DNA of 52,638 nt from an uncultured Lachnospiraceae bacterium (GTDB lineage Bacteria > Bacillota > Clostridia > Lachnospirales > Lachnospiraceae). Positions 48,431 through 52,638 of the stretch are shown here, in pieces. The first letter of the stretch is position 1; each line of letters begins with the position of its first letter. The notes below the pieces were generated by a model, which made no database searches, was not told the origin of the DNA, and was given only the letters and a program-made list of their open reading frames with translations. Position numbers and translations under genes: made by a program. The stretch lies in the NCBI GenBank assembly GCA_947629385.1, contig CANRDO010000022.1, positions 1 through 52,638 of the forward strand, in the 5' to 3' direction.

Positions 48431-49279
48431 TTACTCCTCTGCGTCCGCGAGCGGCTGCACGGAAATCGCCTCGTTCATCATTTCCTCATAATCCTCGACG
48501 GTCATGTCAGCGAGCACGCCGTTGATCGCGTCGAGCAGCTCCGTGTTGCCCTTCTGGACAGAGATGCCGATGTTGATCTCCTCCTCGGACACCTCAAAAT
48601 TGTCATCCGACTCTGTGAAGTCAAGCAGCTTGAAATCCGGATAGGCCACGCATGCAGCCATGCCAGTCGGCATATCGGTCACGACGATGTCGCACTTGTC
48701 GGCCTCGAGCGCCACGAGCATTGCCGGTGCGGACTCCTGCGCCGGAAGAATATCCGCGTCCGGAATCTGCGGTAGGCACACATCATACCATACCGTGTTC
48801 AGCTGAGAAGTCGCCGTCGCGCCGGAAAGGCCTTCAATACCTTCCGCGTCCGCGTAATCGCTGTCCGCCTTCGTCAACGTGATGATCGACGCATAGTAGT
48901 ACGGCTCCGTGAAATCTACACTCTCAAGACGCTCGGATGTGATCGACTGGCCTGCGATGACGCAGTCCACCATGCCGGACTGCACCGCCGGTACAAGGGA
49001 ATCCCAGTCGAGCTTTACGATCTCCAGATCCCAGCCAAGCTCCTCGCAGATGTGCTTCGCCATCATAACATCATAGCCGTACGCATACTCCTTGCTGTCC
49101 GCGATCGGCACCGCGCCGTTGGAATCGTCCGCCTGCGTCCAGTTGTACGGAGCGTAGCCGCACTCCATCGCGACACGGAGCGTCTTCGTCTCCTCGTCCG
49201 CAAAAGCCGTCATGCTCATCAGAGCTGCCATCGCCGCTGCACACAGCAGGCCAACCGCCATCTTACCGTTTCTCTTCAT
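48431..49279 (-). CDS. Polar amino-acid ABC transporter substrate-binding protein
   Basis: A 282-aa secreted binding protein of the SBP_bac_3 family. The signal peptide is MKRNGKMAVGLLCAAAMAAL ..., with likely cleavage after AFA. Typical blocks are RVAMECGYAPYNWTQAD, GYDVMMAKHICEELGWDLEI, DSLVPAVQSGMVDCVIAGQS and RLESVDFTEPYYYASI. There is no clear lipobox, so anchoring by lipid is not evident. I use the ATG at 49279 behind GGAGGAGAAGATT; the frame extends 8 codons earlier. It is first in the operon, preceded by a leader with a hairpin terminator. Confidence 0.95.
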   Translation of the reverse strand: MKRNGKMAVGLLCAAAMAALMSMTAFADEETKTLRVAMECGYAPYNWTQADDSNGAVPIADSKEYAYGYDVMMAKHICEELGWDLEIVKLDWDSLVPAVQSGMVDCVIAGQSITSERLESVDFTEPYYYASIITLTKADSDYADAEGIEGLSGATATSQLNTVWYDVCLPQIPDADILPAQESAPAMLVALEADKCDIVVTDMPTGMAACVAYPDFKLLDFTESDDNFEVSEEEINIGISVQKGNTELLDAINGVLADMTVEDYEEMMNEAISVQPLADAEE

Positions 49280-49356
49280 AATCTTCTCCTCCATTTTCCT
49301 CATGATTCTATCGCTTCATACCGCCGAAGATCCTGTCTCGTCTCTTCGGCCTGTAT

Positions 49357-49402
49357 AAAAAGGGACAAATCACCCCTTCGGATCGGGGCTCCCTTGTCCC
49401 TT
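49357..49402 (-). terminator. Leader terminator hairpin directly after the ABC operon promoter
   Basis: On the minus strand, AAGGGACAA pairs exactly with TTGTCCCTT, with an inner CCCC-containing stem, followed by TTTTATAC. It begins only about 5 nt after the predicted transcription start and lies upstream of the binding-protein gene. It would give an attenuated transcript or a very short RNA of about 55 nt. Confidence 0.75.
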
Positions 49403-49411
49403 GCGTTCATA

Positions 49412-49440
49412 AATATAACATAGAATCACGGAGAATACAA
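49412..49440 (-). promoter_or_regulatory. Sigma-A-type promoter of the amino-acid ABC operon
   Basis: On the minus strand, TTGTAT (49440-49435) and TATATT (49417-49412) are separated by 17 bp. The transcription start would be near 49406, immediately before the terminator-like hairpin. Confidence 0.65.
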
Positions 49441-49479
49441 TTCTTTTTTTGTATAGCCATGGGTTTTCCAAAAAAGCAG

Positions 49480-49527
49480 AAAAAGAGCTTCTGCCCGACC
49501 GTCTGTCAGCCATAGCAGAAGCCCTTT
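49480..49527 (-). terminator. Terminator after the surface-protein gene
   Basis: On the minus strand, AGGGCTTCTGC pairs with GCAGAAGCTCT (one mismatch) around a 19-nt loop and is followed by TTTTTCTGC. It lies downstream of the 985-residue protein gene and upstream of the ABC operon promoter. Confidence 0.8.
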
Positions 49528-49587
49528 AAAAAGAGCTAACATCAAATCAGTTTTCGATCACATATCGTTTCCGTGTACCACTTATGC

Positions 49588-52545
49588 TTATTTCACAGTT
49601 ACTTTTACTTTTACATTTTTCTTACCAGACTTAACAGTGATCGTTGCAGTTCCTTTGCTTTTTGCCGTGATCTGTCCCTTATTATTAACCACAGCAACCT
49701 TCTTATTTGAAGACGTATATTTCACCTTATCGTAAGATGTAACCGGCGTAATGACAGGAGCAAGTTTTATCTTCTGCTTCTTTTTCAAAGTCAGTTTTTT
49801 CTTCTTAACTTTGATCTTTGTAGTTCTGACCTCTGCTTTCTGCACCTTTACCTTGATTGTCTTGGTCTTTCCACTTTTTAAGGTAACCGTCAGTTTCGCC
49901 GTACCGGTCTTTTTCTGCGCCTTCAATTTAAATGTACCATTTGCTGCAACATTTGACACTCGCAGGAGCTTCGTATTGCTTGATTTCACAGAAACCAAAG
50001 AATCATACTCTGACATAGTCGTCACTTTAAACTTTGTCGTAGATTGTCCTGTTTTCATCGACAAATTCCCGTCCGTCAGTGTAAGCACCGGTTTAAAGCT
50101 CTTAGACTCTCGTGTATGGCAAGTCGCGCATATCCTCGTCAAAATTGCTTTCCCCTGCGTAGTAATCGACCAGTCGCTCCATTTATGCTCAAGTTTCGGG
50201 ATCAACGTAGTGGAACCCGGCTTCATCTCCCCACAACTACTACAGTAAATTGACTGTTTCCCTTCTGTTACACACGTAGGTGCAATATCTACAGTCGGCG
50301 CATTCCACGAATGGACATGATACTTGGATACGATCACAATCTTCACCCACACCGGAGTGTCCGGAAAGTATAACCTACTACCATCCCACTCGCCTTCACC
50401 TGCAAGAAGTGCATAAGTCCCAGTTTCACTCGGATCAACCGGGCTCTCTATGCTCTTGATCCTGCTCAGATCCGGACTACCATCTGCGTTGAACGGACAA
50501 TATCCAAGATCAAAATATTCTTCATACTCATCTTCATCATCTACATCAATCACCAGGCTTCTGCCATCCGCATAATTCACTCGCACCTTCATTCCCGCAA
50601 TTTTTGCATCCACATAATAGCAATCATCATCCTCATTATACTCTACTGCATACGTCGTCTCTGTAGGAGGCGCCTCCAGCGTCATCGAAGTTACAGTATA
50701 TTCTTTTGAAAGTCTTACTGCCGTATGAGTTTCCGAATAAAAGCTTACCCCAAAATAATATGTCTTTCCACTTTCCAGAAACTCATATAATGTATCCAAT
50801 GCCGGAATATCGTCATCCCAATAATATTCAAGACAAAGGGATGAACTATCGTAGATCGATACACTAGCAACGCCCGTTGTGTCGCCTGTCGGAAAATCAA
50901 AAATATAATATCCACTTCTTGTCGGAGTATAACTAAATAATTTATATCCCAATCTATCTCCTGCGGAAGAATCAATCAGATATTCTTTGTCCAGGTCAAG
51001 CGGAGCTATTCCATCGGTACAGGTCACTTTAATAGGTATCTCCTCCGCTTTTATCTCTTGATTTTCTACATAGGCAATAACTTTATAATTTCCTGGTAAA
51101 ACAACGAGTTCGGAAGCCTTTGGTATACTCGCGTAAGAATTGTTTAAATTTTTCAACTCAACGATTACCTCGTCATGATATCTTGTTTTCCCAAACATAC
51201 GAGAATAGTAATGACCAGTTCCATCACTTTCAGTATACCATTTCCATTTAGTAACTTTTTCTTCTGTTATTCTACCCATATCTGAAATATAATTCACATC
51301 CACTTCTAAGTCATAACAGAACAAATCTCCGGTTTCACTTACATCATAGGTATTTTTTTCTATACCTTCTATGGAAATTGAAATAATTGTCTGCTTCCCC
51401 TCCAAGCTCATTTTAACATCATAAGTAGACTCTTCGCCCTCTGCTTCCTCTAAAACAATCCAATATTCTTTTCCTCTATTCAATCTAAAATATGTATCAA
51501 ATTGCCCTCTCCAAAAATCCAGTTCTTCATATAGTGGTTCGGATAAGTCATCTGCACTTCTTTCATACACTTTTATCTCACCATAGCCGCTTTCTATCAT
51601 CTCGTCAAAAGTAATATATAGGGTTTTGTCCTCCCCTTGTGCGGGTATGTGATAGTACTTTACTCTGTCGGCTTCAAGCGTATCAGCTATTGTGCTCGTC
51701 ACTTCCGTTACGTTTTCTGATGGAAATGACAATGCAATTTTATTATTTTGCAGATTTTTAATCTCATTGGTTTCGGATATCGAACCCTTATATACTTTCA
51801 GTTCACATTCCCCGACAAAAAGATCATCAATGTTAACCATCTGTCCATCTCTGTACAATGTCAGAATAAGCCTGCGACCATTTCGGGCATAGCCATAGCA
51901 AACCATTTTTTCATCTGTATCAAAATAGTAAAAGTCATCCTCCCATTCATCAATCATTTCCCGGCTTCCATCTTCATAAACAATCGTTATCGGCGAACTG
52001 AAAAACTTCATCTGAATGCTATCAAAAATATTATATGATGTTTTCGCTGGAAATATTACGGATGATATTTCTTCAGCATCCAACTGAATGCCTGCCTCGT
52101 CCATCACTTCAATATCATCGACCGTCAGAGAGGTATCCATCCCAAGCGCCGGAGTATCCTGCGTATCTTCATCTTTCGCAGGAACATCCTGTGTACTTTC
52201 GTTTGGCATCAAGTCTTCTCCCGCTGGTTCATCTAACAGGAGAACTTCTTCCGGCTCATCCGATATCCCCTCATTTCCAGAAGTCTGTACATCTTCATCA
52301 GTCTGCAGCTCTTCCGACAACGTGCTCTCATCTGTCGCCGAGCTTTCTGTCACTGTTTCGTCTGTGACCAAACCGCTCTCCGTTACCGTAGTTAGATTGG
52401 CTGACTGTCCTTCGACCGTTACTTCCTCACTCTCGTCCCAAGTCACGAGTGCAGTATCCCCGGCATACGCCGTGATCCCTAACGGAGACACGCAAGACAC
52501 CGCTAATACCATTGTCAAAAAAAACGCAATTGCTCTCTTCTTCAT
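49588..52545 (-). CDS. Large secreted protein with Ig-like (BIg2-type) C-terminal domains
   Basis: A 985-aa exported protein. A signal peptide (MKKRAIAFFLTMVLAVSCVS..., cleavage near AYA) is followed by an acidic Thr/Ser/Glu-rich segment (about 35-150), probably disordered. Several beta-rich modules fill the middle. A Cys/His region near 760-830 (CVTEGKQSIYCSSCGEMK; RICATCHTRES) resembles twin zinc-ribbon-like repeats seen in Lachnospiraceae surface proteins. The C-terminus carries lysine-rich Ig-like domains ending TATITVKSGKKNVKVKVTVK. There is no LPXTG anchor; attachment to the cell wall is therefore unclear. The start at 52545 follows GGGAGGATGGAATT. It probably acts in adhesion or matrix binding; this is inferred. 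Confidence 0.88.
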   Translation of the reverse strand: MKKRAIAFFLTMVLAVSCVSPLGITAYAGDTALVTWDESEEVTVEGQSANLTTVTESGLVTDETVTESSATDESTLSEELQTDEDVQTSGNEGISDEPEEVLLLDEPAGEDLMPNESTQDVPAKDEDTQDTPALGMDTSLTVDDIEVMDEAGIQLDAEEISSVIFPAKTSYNIFDSIQMKFFSSPITIVYEDGSREMIDEWEDDFYYFDTDEKMVCYGYARNGRRLILTLYRDGQMVNIDDLFVGECELKVYKGSISETNEIKNLQNNKIALSFPSENVTEVTSTIADTLEADRVKYYHIPAQGEDKTLYITFDEMIESGYGEIKVYERSADDLSEPLYEELDFWRGQFDTYFRLNRGKEYWIVLEEAEGEESTYDVKMSLEGKQTIISISIEGIEKNTYDVSETGDLFCYDLEVDVNYISDMGRITEEKVTKWKWYTESDGTGHYYSRMFGKTRYHDEVIVELKNLNNSYASIPKASELVVLPGNYKVIAYVENQEIKAEEIPIKVTCTDGIAPLDLDKEYLIDSSAGDRLGYKLFSYTPTRSGYYIFDFPTGDTTGVASVSIYDSSSLCLEYYWDDDIPALDTLYEFLESGKTYYFGVSFYSETHTAVRLSKEYTVTSMTLEAPPTETTYAVEYNEDDDCYYVDAKIAGMKVRVNYADGRSLVIDVDDEDEYEEYFDLGYCPFNADGSPDLSRIKSIESPVDPSETGTYALLAGEGEWDGSRLYFPDTPVWVKIVIVSKYHVHSWNAPTVDIAPTCVTEGKQSIYCSSCGEMKPGSTTLIPKLEHKWSDWSITTQGKAILTRICATCHTRESKSFKPVLTLTDGNLSMKTGQSTTKFKVTTMSEYDSLVSVKSSNTKLLRVSNVAANGTFKLKAQKKTGTAKLTVTLKSGKTKTIKVKVQKAEVRTTKIKVKKKKLTLKKKQKIKLAPVITPVTSYDKVKYTSSNKKVAVVNNKGQITAKSKGTATITVKSGKKNVKVKVTVK

Positions 52546-52638
52546 AATTCCATCCTCCCTGCTACTACAATAGATTTATGGTTAATACCCCTTACAGCCA
52601 GTAAGGAATTACCCATCTTGTTGCTTAAGCTGTTAGAA

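Overview
The window looks like a chromosome segment of a gut-type Lachnospiraceae or related Clostridia. I infer this from the protein style: RlmD, WhiA-RapZ-HPr, AddAB, AgcS behind a glycine riboswitch, YerC, DUF1836, large secreted Ig-like proteins, and DUF6075/DUF3970 conjugative-element cargo. Most of it has moderate to high GC. A clearly AT-richer island lies at about 18.3-23.2 kb, and the surface-protein gene at the right end is also AT-rich. I saw no rRNA, tRNA or CRISPR array.

Layout. (1) 1-4.9 kb, all minus strand: one end of an integrative element. Reading right to left it carries DUF6075, DUF3970, ParA, ParB, a RepA_N-type initiator, a small DUF6050-like membrane protein, an XRE regulator, a 47-residue ORF and a truncated gene. 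It abuts the 3' end of rlmD, a known integration target of Firmicutes conjugative elements. (2) 4.9-9.7 kb: rlmD, a small acidic membrane protein, pcrA and a short hypothetical. (3) 9.9-10.9 kb: two convergent genes, a DUF1836 protein and the TrpR-like YerC. (4) 11.1-17.0 kb, plus strand: an NRAMP-like transporter, then pxpB-pxpC-accB-accC-pxpA, a 5-oxoproline-type module with its own biotin carrier and biotin carboxylase. (5) 17.2-23.2 kb: an orphan NMT1-like binding protein, then an AT-rich island with a Schlafen/AlbA_2 ATPase-like protein and a two-gene secreted unit. (6) 23.3-25.6 kb: a broken IS1182-like transposase tail, an AraC/GyrI regulator and azlCD. (7) 25.7-28.9 kb: murB-rapZ-whiA and an HPr paralogue with Glu at position 15 (Crh-like). 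(8) 28.9-41.7 kb: a single ORF joining GtrA, YfhO and a class I aminotransferase, then addA, addB and an AI-2E-family permease. (9) 41.9-46.7 kb: AgcS behind a glycine riboswitch, and a GT2-GtrA fusion translationally coupled to a large membrane protein. (10) 46.9-49.3 kb: a polar amino-acid ABC transporter with a hairpin-led leader. (11) 49.6-52.5 kb: a 985-residue secreted Ig-like protein.

How genes may work together. The NRAMP-like protein plus PxpABC plus BCCP/BC resembles the B. subtilis ycsF-ycsG-kipI-kipA set (YcsG is NRAMP-like) with a biotin carboxylation half added. KipI/KipA relatives form the carboxyltransferase part of urea carboxylase, so this may be a split biotin-dependent amide carboxylase/hydrolase. 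GtrA-YfhO and GT2-GtrA supply the parts of a three-component cell-envelope glycosylation system (lipid-linked sugar synthesis, flipping, transfer). The rapZ-whiA-crh-like cluster, glycine-switched AgcS, AzlCD and the amino-acid ABC system point to a peptide- and amino-acid-dependent lifestyle. All functions are inferred from sequence reading; no database search was run.
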